From: Tistlia consotensis USBA 355
Lineage (GTDB): Bacteria; Pseudomonadota; Alphaproteobacteria; Kiloniellales; DSM-21159
Reading direction: 5' to 3'
DNA length: 64,000 nucleotides
Assembly: GCF_900177295.1 (NCBI RefSeq)
Contig: NZ_FWZX01000006.1
Location: 124,001-188,000, forward strand
The position numbers were made by a program, and so were the translations under genes. Of this stretch, positions 25,590-36,222 are shown in pieces (position 1 is the stretch's first letter; each line of letters starts with the position of its first letter). A model generated the notes under the pieces. It made no database searches, was not told the origin of the DNA, and saw only the letters and a program-made list of their open reading frames with translations.

Positions 25590-26378
25590 ATGCCGAACGA
25601 AGGACCAGCCGATCGGGTCGCCTCGCCGCGCGACGGGCTGGTCGCGCTGTCGAGCGAAGGCCAGCCGCTGCCGCGGCCGCACCAGATCTTCCACGTCCTG
25701 CCCGACACGCCCTGCCCCTACCTGCCGGGGCGCTGGGAGCGCAAGCTGGTCACCGAGGTCTACGGCCGCAACGCCGGCCGCTTCTACAGCCGGCTGTCGC
25801 GCGCCGGCTTCCGGCGCAGCCACCATTTCGCCTACCGGCCGGCCTGCAGCGGCTGCAGCGCCTGCGTGCCGGTGCGCATCGCCGTGCCGGAGTTCGCGCC
25901 CGGCCAGTCGTTGCGCCGCATCGCCCGGCGCAACGAAGACCTGACCGTCAGCCTGCGCCCGCCCTCGGCGACCGCCGAGCAGTACGCCCTGTTCAGCCGC
26001 TACCTCGGCACGCGCCACGCCGACGGCGAGATGGCCGGCATGACCTTCGCCGACTACCGGGCGATGGTCGAGGACACCAGCCTCGCCAGCACCGTCATGG
26101 AGCTGCGCACGCCGGAGCGGCAGCTGGTCGCCGCCTGCCTGATCGACTGGCTGGAGGACGGCGCCAGCGCCGTCTACAGCTTCTTCGAGCCTGAGGCGGA
26201 GCCGCGCAGCCTCGGCAAGTACTGCGTACTCGCTCTGATCGAGGAGTCGCGGCGCCGCGCCCTGCCCTACGTCTACCTGGGCTACTGGATCGCCGAGAGC
26301 CCGAAGATGTCCTACAAGGCGCGCTTCCGACCGCTGGAGGGCCTGATCTCCGGCAGCTGGCAGCGGCTGGAACCCTGA
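25590..26378 (+). CDS. bpt: Aspartate/glutamate leucyltransferase (Bpt)
   Basis: A 262-residue aminoacyl-tRNA-protein transferase of the ATE/Bpt family. It transfers leucine from Leu-tRNA to N-terminal Asp or Glu, marking proteins for ClpS/ClpAP degradation (N-degron pathway). The N-terminal domain shows PCPYLPGRWERKLVTEV and the cysteine cluster ACSGCSACVPVRI. The C-terminal GNAT-like domain has YVYLGYWIAESPKMSYKARF. It lies 76 bp after the alpha-E gene, so co-transcription is possible but not shown. The start is ATG 25590. Confidence 0.92.
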   Translation: MPNEGPADRVASPRDGLVALSSEGQPLPRPHQIFHVLPDTPCPYLPGRWERKLVTEVYGRNAGRFYSRLSRAGFRRSHHFAYRPACSGCSACVPVRIAVPEFAPGQSLRRIARRNEDLTVSLRPPSATAEQYALFSRYLGTRHADGEMAGMTFADYRAMVEDTSLASTVMELRTPERQLVAACLIDWLEDGASAVYSFFEPEAEPRSLGKYCVLALIEESRRRALPYVYLGYWIAESPKMSYKARFRPLEGLISGSWQRLEP

Positions 26379-26567
26379 GCCCCCCGACCCCGTGCCTGCG
26401 CCGCCGCTGCCCCGGCCGGGCCCGCCGCGGTCCGCCGGCACACCTCTCCGGCGAACCGTTGCGGTACTTCGAGAAGGCCTCTATCTTCGCGGCCATTGTC
26501 GCTGGCCTGATTCGCAGACCGGCGGCCTCGCGACTGGGGATACCAGACAGATGGGGAGGACAAATCC

Positions 26568-27659
26568 ATGAAGCGTCGCGCATTTCTGACCGGCGCCGCC
26601 ACCGCCGGCGTCGCCGCCGCAGCGGCCAGCACCCTCGCGAAGCCTGCTATCGCGCAGGGCAAGCGGGAACTCAAGATGGTCACGACCTGGCCGAAGAATT
26701 TCCCGGGCCTGGGCACCGGCGCGCAGCGCGCGGCCGACCGCATCACGGCCGCGACCGAGGGCCGCATCACGGTCAAGGTCTATGCCGCCGGCGAGCTGGT
26801 CCCGCCCTTCGAGTCGTTCGACGCCGTGTCCAGCGGCACCGCCGACTGCATGCACGCCGCCGCCTACTACTGGCAGGGCAAGTCGAAGGGCTTCAACTTC
26901 TTCACCGCGGTGCCGATGGGCCTGCTGCAGCCCGAGATGGACGCCTGGATCCAGTTCGGCGGCGGCCAGGAGCTGTGGGACGAGCTGGGCGCCAAGTTCA
27001 ACCTGAAGCCGCTGCCCTGCGGCAACACCGGCGTCCAGATGGGCGGCTGGTTCCGCAAGGAGATCAAGTCGGTCGAGGACTTCAAGGGCCTCAAGTTCCG
27101 CATGCCGGGTGCCGGCGGCGAGGTGCTGCGCAAGCTCGGCGCCGCCGTGGTCGCGCTGCCGGGCGGCGAGATCTTCCCGGCCCTGCAGTCGGGCGCGATC
27201 GACGCCACCGAGTGGGTCGGCCCGTGGAACGACATGGCCTTCGGCTTCTACCGCGTCGCCAAGTTCTACTACTGGCCGGGCTACCACGAGCCGGGCTCCA
27301 TGCTGGAGTGCACCTGGAACAAGGGCGTCTGGGACTCCTTCAGCAAGGCCGACCAGGGGCTGATCACCGACTGCTGCCTGGCCGAGAACAACGCCATGAT
27401 GGCCGAGTTCAACGCCCGCAACGGCGACTCGCTCAAGCAGCTGATCGAGCAGCACGGCGTCCAGCTGCGCGAGTTCTCGGACGAGATCTACAAGGCCTTC
27501 GCCAAGGCCTCGGAGGAGGTGCTCGGCGAGATGGCGACCGAGAGCGACCTGGTCGACCGGATCTACAACTCCTTCCTCGACGCCCGCGACAAGTCGATGA
27601 GCTGGACCAGGCTGGCCAACCAGGGCTACGCCAACAAGCGCGAAGCGGCCATGAGCTGA
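26568..27659 (+). CDS. TRAP transporter substrate-binding protein (DctP, TakP-like)
   Basis: A 363-residue periplasmic binding protein with a Tat-like signal (MKRRAFLTGAATAGVAAAAA, mature from about AQGKRELK). The mature part has the TakP branch pattern WPKNFPGLGTGAQRAADRI, GLKFRMPGAGGEVLRKLG with the carboxylate-binding Arg, and ATEWVGPWNDMAFGFY. TakP-type proteins bind 2-oxo acids such as pyruvate or 2-oxobutyrate, but neighbouring members differ, so the substrate is tentative. A GGGAGGA box precedes the ATG. A perfect 13-bp hairpin separates it from the permease genes. Confidence 0.9.
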   Translation: MKRRAFLTGAATAGVAAAAASTLAKPAIAQGKRELKMVTTWPKNFPGLGTGAQRAADRITAATEGRITVKVYAAGELVPPFESFDAVSSGTADCMHAAAYYWQGKSKGFNFFTAVPMGLLQPEMDAWIQFGGGQELWDELGAKFNLKPLPCGNTGVQMGGWFRKEIKSVEDFKGLKFRMPGAGGEVLRKLGAAVVALPGGEIFPALQSGAIDATEWVGPWNDMAFGFYRVAKFYYWPGYHEPGSMLECTWNKGVWDSFSKADQGLITDCCLAENNAMMAEFNARNGDSLKQLIEQHGVQLREFSDEIYKAFAKASEEVLGEMATESDLVDRIYNSFLDARDKSMSWTRLANQGYANKREAAMS

Positions 27660-27684
27660 GCCGCGACAGGCTCGTGAAGACGGC

Positions 27685-27718
27685 ATCGGCCCGCGGGAAT
27701 CGACCCCCGCGGGCCGAT
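27685..27718 (+). promoter_or_regulatory. Intercistronic hairpin between dctP and dctQM
   Basis: Perfect 13-bp inverted repeat, 27685-27697 and 27706-27718 (ATCGGCCCGCGGG), with an 8-base loop, 25 bp after the dctP stop. No T-run follows, so full termination is unlikely. Such structures behind binding-protein genes typically protect the upstream message and lower downstream expression, giving excess binding protein over permease. Confidence 0.6.
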
Positions 27719-27831
27719 CGCCATAGCGGCAGGGCCCGGCCCCACCGCGCGACGAACCACAAGGTCCGCGCCCGCCGGGGCCGGACGACAGGGAGCTGGA
27801 CGGTGCGGCAGCCGTCCCCGGGTGGGTCATC

Positions 27832-29055
27832 ATGGTGAGCGAAAACGACACCGGCGGCGGCGGCTGGCGGACCAAGGCGACGGTGGCACTGGCCGTCGTG
27901 GTGCTGGTCTGCTTCTTCCTGCCCTGGACCAGCTGGCAGCGCGGCGACGCGGCGCCCGAGAGCTACACCGGCCTCGGCGTCCTGGGCCTCAGCTTCGACG
28001 CGGTCGGCGAGAGCCATGCCGGCGCGGTGGCGACGGTGCAGGCCGAGCTCCAGCGCCGGCACGACGAGGTCGGCAAGGCCGAGCAGAAGGCCGAGGAAGC
28101 CAGGCAGAAGGCCGCCGCGGCCCAGGCCGAGCTCGAGGCCAAGCCGGACGACTCGCGCGCCAAGCGCGACGCGAAACGCTGGACCCAGGCGGCCGAGCGC
28201 GCGGCCCAGCAGATCGTGGACCGCAAGGCCGAGCTGGCGCGCGCCCAGGAGGAGAAGCACGCCTTCTGGACCCACTACCTGTTCTACATCTATCCGCTGC
28301 TGGTGCTGCTGCTGCCGCTGGCCGCGCTGGCGACGCCGGCCTTCGTCCTGCTCGGCCGGCGCTGCGCGGCACGCGGCGCGGCGACCCTGGCCGGCGTGAC
28401 CGGCTTCCTGCTGTTCCTGTCCGCGCACATCTGGTTCGGCCTGCCGCTGCTCGGCACGATCGGCCTCGGCGGCTGGCTGACCCTGGCCGCGGCCCTGCTG
28501 ATCGTGCCCGTCGCGGCCGGGCTGGAAGGGACCGCGGACGCGATCGACTGGATCAACACGCGCATCGGCCTCGGCGTCGCCTGGCTGACGCTCTTCATGG
28601 TGCTGGTCCAGTTCATCCTGGTGCTGATGCGCTACGTCTTCGGCATCGGTTCGATCATGACCCAGGAGTCGCTGATCTACGCCCACGGCTTCCTGTTCAT
28701 GATCGTCGCCGGCTACACCCTGATGCAGGGCGGGCACGTGCGCGTCGACATCTTCTACCGGAGCGCGCCGGCCCGCCGGAAGGCGGTGGTCGACATCTTC
28801 GGGGTCTTCGCGCTGCTGATCCCGGTCTGCTGCCTGATCTGGGCCTACAGCCTGCCCTACGTGGTCAGCTCCTGGCAGATCCTGGAGGGCTCGCGCGAGA
28901 CCAGCGGCATCCCGGGCATCTTCCTGCTGAAGACCTCGATGCTGATCTTCGTCGTGCTGGTCGTGCTGCAGGGCATCGCCCTCGCCTTCCGCTCGATGCT
29001 GGTGCTGGCCGGCCTGCGCGAAGACGCGGGCCCGGCGACGGGGGGTGCCCACTGA
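27832..29055 (+). CDS. TRAP transporter small permease DctQ with unusual N-terminal extension
   Basis: A 407-residue protein. The C-terminal ~175 residues (from about 230, NTRIGLGVAWLTLFMVLVQF) are a normal four-helix DctQ domain with HVRVDIFYRSAPARRKAVVD. The first ~230 residues are extra: a membrane helix (VALAVVVLVCFFLPW), a hydrophilic section ending in an Ala/Glu/Lys/Arg-rich coiled coil at about 70-145, then three further membrane helices. DctQ proteins are usually 150-220 residues, so this is a fusion or lineage extension. It starts 172 bp after dctP, and its TGA overlaps the ATG of dctM (TGATG). Confidence 0.85.
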   Translation: MVSENDTGGGGWRTKATVALAVVVLVCFFLPWTSWQRGDAAPESYTGLGVLGLSFDAVGESHAGAVATVQAELQRRHDEVGKAEQKAEEARQKAAAAQAELEAKPDDSRAKRDAKRWTQAAERAAQQIVDRKAELARAQEEKHAFWTHYLFYIYPLLVLLLPLAALATPAFVLLGRRCAARGAATLAGVTGFLLFLSAHIWFGLPLLGTIGLGGWLTLAAALLIVPVAAGLEGTADAIDWINTRIGLGVAWLTLFMVLVQFILVLMRYVFGIGSIMTQESLIYAHGFLFMIVAGYTLMQGGHVRVDIFYRSAPARRKAVVDIFGVFALLIPVCCLIWAYSLPYVVSSWQILEGSRETSGIPGIFLLKTSMLIFVVLVVLQGIALAFRSMLVLAGLREDAGPATGGAH

Positions 29056-30635
29056 TGCAACATGGCGGTCTCGATCTTCTGATGTTCCTGGCAGCCTGCG
29101 TCGTGCTGCTGATGGGCTTCCCGGTCGCCTTCTCGCTGGGCGGCGTCGCCATCCTGTTCGGCGGCGTCGGCTGGCTGCTCGGCCACTTCGACCTGTCGTT
29201 CTTCAGCGCCGTGCCGCAGCGCATCTTCGGCACCATGACCAACGAGGTGCTGATCGCGGTGCCGCTCTTCGTGTTCATGGGCGTGATGCTGGAGCGCTCC
29301 AAGGTCGCCGAGGAGCTGCTCGAGAACATGGGCCGGATGTTCGGCACGCTGCGCGGCGGCCTCGGCATCTCGGTCTCGATCGTCGGCATGCTGCTGGCCG
29401 CCTCGACCGGCATCGTCGGCGCCACGGTCGTCACCATGGGCCTGCTGTCCCTGCCGACCATGCTGCGCAACGGCTACGACCCGAAGCTGGCCTGCGGCTC
29501 GATCTGCGCCGCCGGCACGCTGGGCCAGATCATCCCGCCCTCGATCGTCCTGGTTCTGCTCGGCGACGTCATCTCCAACGCCTACCAGCAGACCCAGCTG
29601 TCGATGGGCAACTTCTCGCCGCGCACCGTCTCGGTCGGTGACCTCTTCGCCGGCGCGCTGCTGCCCGGCCTGACCCTGGTCGGGCTCTACATCGTCTACC
29701 AGCTGTTCATCGCCTTCATGCGGCCGGAGACCTCGCCGGCGCTGCCGCCGGACCTGACACGCGAGGGCAAGAGCCGCGCCCAGATCATCGCCCAGGTCGC
29801 CCATGCCCTGGTGCCGCCGGTCATCCTGATCGTCGCCGTGCTCGGCTCGATCCTGGCCGGCATCGCCAGCCCGACCGAGGCGGCCGGCGTCGGCGCGATC
29901 GGCGCCCTCATGCTGGCCGGCCTGCGCCTCGACGAGCGCCACGGCTGGTCGATCTACGGCGCCGGCCTGTGCCTGGTCGGCGTGCTGATCCTGACCGCCT
30001 TCGTCGACCTGCGCGTGACCCGCGACGCGATCCCGACCAGCGACATGATCTGGATCGTCGTCGCCGCCCTGCTCTGCGTCGGCATCCTCTACGGCATCCT
30101 GATGAGCCTCTGGCGGGTCTGGCGCTGCGGCGTGCTCAAGGAGGTCATGGTCGGCACGGCGAACGTCTCGGCCATGGTCTTCGTGATCCTGATCGGCGCG
30201 GCCGCCTTCAGCCTGGTGTTCCGCGGCCTCGGCGGCGAGGCGATGGTCCACGACTTCCTGACCGGCATGCCGGGCGGCGCCTGGGGCGCCATCCTGGTGG
30301 TCATGCTGGTGATGTTCTTCCTCGGCTTCTTCCTGGACTTCATCGAGATCACCTTCGTCGTGGTCCCCCTGGTCGCGCCGGCGCTGTTCCGCTACGGCAT
30401 CGACCCGGTCTGGCTCGGCGTGCTGATCGCGATGAACCTGCAGACCTCGTTCCTGACGCCGCCCTTCGGCTTCGCGCTGTTCTACCTGCGCGGCGTCGCC
30501 CCGCCGGAGATCACGACGCTGCAGATCTACAAGGGCGTCGTGCCCTTCGTGCTGATCCAGATCGCCGCCCTCTTCATCCTGGCGGTCTTCCCCCAGCTCG
30601 CGACCTGGCTGCCGACGGTGGTCTTCGGCAACTGA
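29055..30635 (+). CDS. TRAP transporter large permease (DctM)
   Basis: A 526-residue inner-membrane protein with about 13 membrane segments that forms the Na+-driven transport channel. Signatures are GFPVAFSLGGVAILFG, LLAASTGIVGATVVTMGLL, CAAGTLGQIIPPSIVLVLLG and NLQTSFLTPPFGFALFYLRG. It belongs to the longer DctM branch (over 500 residues, versus about 430 in DctM of the C4-dicarboxylate system), which usually accompanies TakP-type binding proteins. A shared terminator lies just beyond the stop. Confidence 0.93.
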   Translation: MQHGGLDLLMFLAACVVLLMGFPVAFSLGGVAILFGGVGWLLGHFDLSFFSAVPQRIFGTMTNEVLIAVPLFVFMGVMLERSKVAEELLENMGRMFGTLRGGLGISVSIVGMLLAASTGIVGATVVTMGLLSLPTMLRNGYDPKLACGSICAAGTLGQIIPPSIVLVLLGDVISNAYQQTQLSMGNFSPRTVSVGDLFAGALLPGLTLVGLYIVYQLFIAFMRPETSPALPPDLTREGKSRAQIIAQVAHALVPPVILIVAVLGSILAGIASPTEAAGVGAIGALMLAGLRLDERHGWSIYGAGLCLVGVLILTAFVDLRVTRDAIPTSDMIWIVVAALLCVGILYGILMSLWRVWRCGVLKEVMVGTANVSAMVFVILIGAAAFSLVFRGLGGEAMVHDFLTGMPGGAWGAILVVMLVMFFLGFFLDFIEITFVVVPLVAPALFRYGIDPVWLGVLIAMNLQTSFLTPPFGFALFYLRGVAPPEITTLQIYKGVVPFVLIQIAALFILAVFPQLATWLPTVVFGN

Positions 30636-30658
30636 GGCGCCCGGCAGCACAACGAAGA

Positions 30659-30692
30659 ACGGCCCGCTCGGAAGAGCGGGCCGTTTCTCTTT
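30659..30692. terminator. Bidirectional intrinsic terminator after dctM
   Basis: Perfect 11-bp stem ACGGCCCGCTC (30659-30669) / GAGCGGGCCGT (30674-30684) with a GGAA loop, followed by TTCTCTTT. It is 23 bp after dctM and 21 bp beyond the stop of the convergent DUF2189 gene. It has the classic stem plus U-rich tail for the plus strand, and an A-rich flank (AACGAAGAA) that could serve the minus strand. Confidence 0.82.
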
Positions 30693-30713
30693 GGCCGAAG
30701 CGGTCCGCAGCGC

Positions 30714-31574
30714 TCAGCGCGGCAGGACCCGGCGGTAGAGGTGCCAGGTCGCGTGGCCGAGCACCGGCAGCACGACGATCAGCCCGGCGAGCAGCGGGAT
30801 CGAGCCGAGCAGCAGCCCGGCCGCCACGATCAGGCCCCAGAGCGCCAGGGTGCCGGGATTGCGCAGCACCGCCTGCACCGACATCTCCATGGCCAGCCAG
30901 ACCGTGACGTTGCGGTCGAGCAGCAGCGGGAAGGAGAAGGCGCCGACCGCCAGCGCCAGCACCGCGAAGAGCCCGCCGATGCCGAGCCCGACGACGATCA
31001 TCGCCCAGCCGGCAGCCGTGGTCAGCGTGTCGCCGGCGAAGCCGCGGATCGAGGCCGGCGGCTCCGGGCCGAGGGTCAGCAGGTAGATCACGTAGGCCGC
31101 GACCAGCCAGGCGAGGAAGACCGCGAAGAGCAGCAGGGCCAGCGTGACGATGCGCCCGAAGGCCGGCGAGTGCAGCACCCCGAGCGGCGTGCCGGCGTTG
31201 ACCGGATGGCCCTGCTCGCGCCGGCGGCTCATCTCGTAGAGGCCGATGCCGGCGATCGGGCCGAGCAGCGCGAAGCCGGAGATCAGCGGAAAGATCATCG
31301 GCACCAGCCCCTGGCCGGTGGCGGCGTAGGCCAGCGCGATGCCGGCGAAGGGATAGATCAGGCAGAGCAGCAGGACGTCGGAGCGGTTCGCCGCGAAGTC
31401 GATGAAGCCCTTGCGCAGAGCCTCGCGCAGGTCGGCGGCGCCGATCCGCGCGACGGTGAGGCGTGCCGCCTCGCGGTCGGCGATCGGCGGGGCCCCGTGG
31501 CCGGCCCCGGCGTCGCCGCCGAACTGATAGAGAACCCATTCCAGCGGGTTCCGGATGTGGTTTTCCGTGGCCAT
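30714..31574 (-). CDS. DUF2189 integral membrane protein
   Basis: A 286-residue polytopic membrane protein with about six hydrophobic segments and the DUF2189 core (LREALRKGFIDFAANRSDVLLLCLIYP, GLYEMSRRREQGHPV). DUF2189 proteins are widespread in alphaproteobacteria and their role is unknown. A long AGGAGAGAGG box sits 7 bases before the ATG at 31574. It is the last gene of the minus-strand block and converges on dctM. Confidence 0.85.
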   Translation of the reverse strand: MATENHIRNPLEWVLYQFGGDAGAGHGAPPIADREAARLTVARIGAADLREALRKGFIDFAANRSDVLLLCLIYPFAGIALAYAATGQGLVPMIFPLISGFALLGPIAGIGLYEMSRRREQGHPVNAGTPLGVLHSPAFGRIVTLALLLFAVFLAWLVAAYVIYLLTLGPEPPASIRGFAGDTLTTAAGWAMIVVGLGIGGLFAVLALAVGAFSFPLLLDRNVTVWLAMEMSVQAVLRNPGTLALWGLIVAAGLLLGSIPLLAGLIVVLPVLGHATWHLYRRVLPR

Positions 31575-31769
31575 GTCAGCACCTCTCTCCTTGAGCTCGA
31601 GGGGCCGTCGGCCAAGTCGGGCGCTTCCAGCGCGGCGGCCGGCCGTGCGGAAGCGACGACCTGCGACACACTCAAAGATAGGGTCTTTGCGCCACTTCGT
31701 CAGCTCATTTGGCCGCGAGGCCCGACGGCGCGACGTCGCGCGGCCGCCGGGCGGCGCCGGCCCGGAGGC

Positions 31770-34010
<2,241 letters not shown>

Positions 34011-34088
34011 ACAGGAAACCTCCAGACTGCCCAGATATGGTAGCGGGCCGTGGCCCAGCCTACAATGTCTGGCGCATCCTTCTCCCCA

Positions 34089-34109
34089 TCATTCCCGCGA
34101 AGGGGATGA
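34089..34109. repeat. Degenerate REP-like hairpin
   Basis: TCATTCCC (34089-34096), GCGAA loop, GGGGATGA (34102-34109). It is a shortened and mutated relative of the 29-bp arms at 9635-9742, again in a gap between genes, downstream of the DadA-like gene and upstream of parC. It supports the view that this is a dispersed repeat family in the genome. Confidence 0.55.
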
Positions 34110-34132
34110 CGAAAGAGGCCGGGACCCGCCCC

Positions 34133-35398
34133 TCAGAACCGCCCGGGCCGGTAGGGCGTGAGATCGACGACCGGCCGGCGGCCCGCGACGAGGTCGGCGA
34201 CCAGGCGGCCGGTGCGGGCGCCGAGCGTCAGGCCGAGGTGGCCGTGGCCGAAGGCGAGGAAGGCGTTCGGCAGCTTCGGGCTGGCGCCGATCACCGGCAG
34301 GGAGTCCGGCATCGAGGGGCGGAAGCCCATCCAGCGGCTGGCCCCCTCGACCGACAGGCCCGGGAACAGCTTGCGGCCGCGCGCGGCCAGCACCTCGGCG
34401 CGGCGCCAGTCCGGCGGCGCCTCCAGGCCGCCCAGCTCGACCGTGCCGCCGAGCCTGAGGCCGGTCGCGAGCGGCGTGCAGGCCATGCCGAACTCGGTCG
34501 AGTAGATCGGCCGGTTGAGCGTCACGCCCGGCTCGGGGATCGTCAGATGGTAGCCGCGCTCGGTGTCGAGCGGCACAGGGGCGCCGGCCTGGGCGGCCAG
34601 GCCGCGCGACCAGGCGCCCGCCGCCACGACCAGGGCATCGCAGCGTCTGTCGCCGGCGGCCGTCCTGACCGCGACGACGCGGCCCTCCTCGACCGCCAGG
34701 CCGCGCGCCTCGACGCGCGCGATCTCGCCGCCGTCCTCGACGAAGCGGCGGGCGAGCCCGACGACCATGGCGTAGGGATCCAGGCTGTGGGCGACCTCGG
34801 GGTAGTAGAAGCCGCCGGCGAGCGCGCGGCTCAGCGCCGGCTCCAGCTGGCGCAGCGCCGCCGCGCCCAGCTCCTCGACCTCGACGCCGTGGGCGCGCTG
34901 CAGGGCGACCGAGGGCCGCGCCCCGGCCAGCTTGGCGGGATCGAGGTGCGCGCCGATCCAGCCGCGCCGCACCACCGTGTCGGCGAGGCCGGCCTCGGCG
35001 AGCAGCGGCTCGTAGTCGTCGAGGCAGCCGTCGAGCAGTGCCGCCAGGGCCTCGGAGATCGCCTCGACCCGCGAGGTCCGGCTGGCGGCGAGGAAGCGCA
35101 GCAGCCAGGGCGCGAGGCGCGGCAGGTAGCCCCAGCGGATCGCCAGTGGCCCGAGCGGGTCGGCGAGCATGCGCGGCACCCGGCCGACGATGCCGGGCAT
35201 GGCGACCGGCAGCACCGACTCGGTGGCGAAGATTGAGGCGTTGCCGAAGGAGGCGCCCTCGCCCGGCCCCTGGCGGTCGAGCAGCGTCACCTGGTGGCCG
35301 TCGCGCTGCAGCCACAGCCCGCAGCAGACGCCGACGATGCCGGCGCCGACCACGACGATCCGGCGCGGCCCCGCGCCTGTCGGATGCGATGAGTTCAT
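34133..35398 (-). CDS. FAD-dependent D-amino-acid dehydrogenase (DadA-like)
   Basis: A 421-residue DAO-fold flavoprotein. The N-terminal FAD motif is VVVGAGIVGVCCGLWLQRDG, with SFGNASIFA after it. The C-terminal FAD-binding stretch is FRPSMPDSLPVIG and FGHGHLGLTLGARTG. These are DadA features, suggesting oxidative deamination of D-amino acids at the inner membrane with electrons passed to quinones. The exact substrate is uncertain. The frame extends to 35434, but ATG 35398 (MNSSHPTG) is closer to the family start. It is inserted between recO and parC on the same strand. Confidence 0.85.
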   Translation of the reverse strand: MNSSHPTGAGPRRIVVVGAGIVGVCCGLWLQRDGHQVTLLDRQGPGEGASFGNASIFATESVLPVAMPGIVGRVPRMLADPLGPLAIRWGYLPRLAPWLLRFLAASRTSRVEAISEALAALLDGCLDDYEPLLAEAGLADTVVRRGWIGAHLDPAKLAGARPSVALQRAHGVEVEELGAAALRQLEPALSRALAGGFYYPEVAHSLDPYAMVVGLARRFVEDGGEIARVEARGLAVEEGRVVAVRTAAGDRRCDALVVAAGAWSRGLAAQAGAPVPLDTERGYHLTIPEPGVTLNRPIYSTEFGMACTPLATGLRLGGTVELGGLEAPPDWRRAEVLAARGRKLFPGLSVEGASRWMGFRPSMPDSLPVIGASPKLPNAFLAFGHGHLGLTLGARTGRLVADLVAGRRPVVDLTPYRPGRF

Positions 35399-35444
35399 TG
35401 CCCGGTTTGTCGCGCCGGCGTTGCGTGCGGTCAAGCGCGGCCGA

Positions 35445-36194
35445 TCACGCGACGCCGGCCGGCCCGGCGGCGTCCAGCGGCGCCGGGAAGCGCTGGGTCA
35501 GGCGCTGGCGCGCCGCGGGCAGGGCGCGGTCGCGCGGATGGAAGACGTGGCGCTCCAGGAAGTGGCCGGTCAGCCTCAGGCCCTGGGCGATCTCGACCGG
35601 CCCGCCGCCGCCCCGCCCGGCCAGGAATCCGGGCAGGGCCAGCAGGCGGTCGCGGTAGGGCTCGGCCGCGGCCAGCGAGACGGCCCGGCCGCTGCGCGGG
35701 CTGACGTAGGCCAGCTGGTCGTTGCCGCCGGTCGCGGCGCAGCTCGAGAGGTCCAGGCCGAAGCCGAGCTCGCGCAGCAGCAGCAGCTCCCACTGCACGT
35801 AGACCTCGGCCCAGTGCGCGCCGCCGAGCGACTCGACCAGCGCCTGGAAGGCCTCGAAGCAGGCCGGATGCGGCTCGCGCTCGGGCAGCGCCACCTCGGA
35901 GACCGCGGCCGCCGAGGCGAGCGCCGAGAGGCGCCCGGCGTCGTCGAGCCAGTGCGCCGCGTTGGCCGCCTCGAGCTCCAGGGTCAGGTTGCCGAGATGG
36001 TCGGCGAGCCGCGCGCTCCAGCTGACGGCGACCCGGTTGCCGGGCTGCAGCACCGGCCGCTGGCGCCGCCCCTGCCCGCCCTTGACCAGGCCGGCGTGGC
36101 GGCCATGGTCGCGGGTCAGCAGCTGCACGACCGCCGAGCTCTCGCCGTGCGGCCGTGCCGCCAGGACGAAGGCCTCGTCGCTCCAGGTCAGCAT
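35445..36194 (-). CDS. recO: DNA repair protein RecO
   Basis: A 249-residue RecFOR pathway protein that loads RecA onto SSB-coated DNA. The N-terminal OB fold has WSDEAFVLAARPHGESSAVV and GRHAGLVKGG. The C-terminal helical part includes YVSPRSGRAVS and the end segment HLERHVFHPRDR-like (FLERHVFHPRDRALPAARQR). Normal length. Usually adjacent to era, but here a pirin gene lies between (28-bp gap to pirin). Confidence 0.9.
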   Translation of the reverse strand: MLTWSDEAFVLAARPHGESSAVVQLLTRDHGRHAGLVKGGQGRRQRPVLQPGNRVAVSWSARLADHLGNLTLELEAANAAHWLDDAGRLSALASAAAVSEVALPEREPHPACFEAFQALVESLGGAHWAEVYVQWELLLLRELGFGLDLSSCAATGGNDQLAYVSPRSGRAVSLAAAEPYRDRLLALPGFLAGRGGGGPVEIAQGLRLTGHFLERHVFHPRDRALPAARQRLTQRFPAPLDAAGPAGVA

Positions 36195-36222
36195 GGCGTC
36201 GAGGGTAGCCCCCTGCGGCGGC

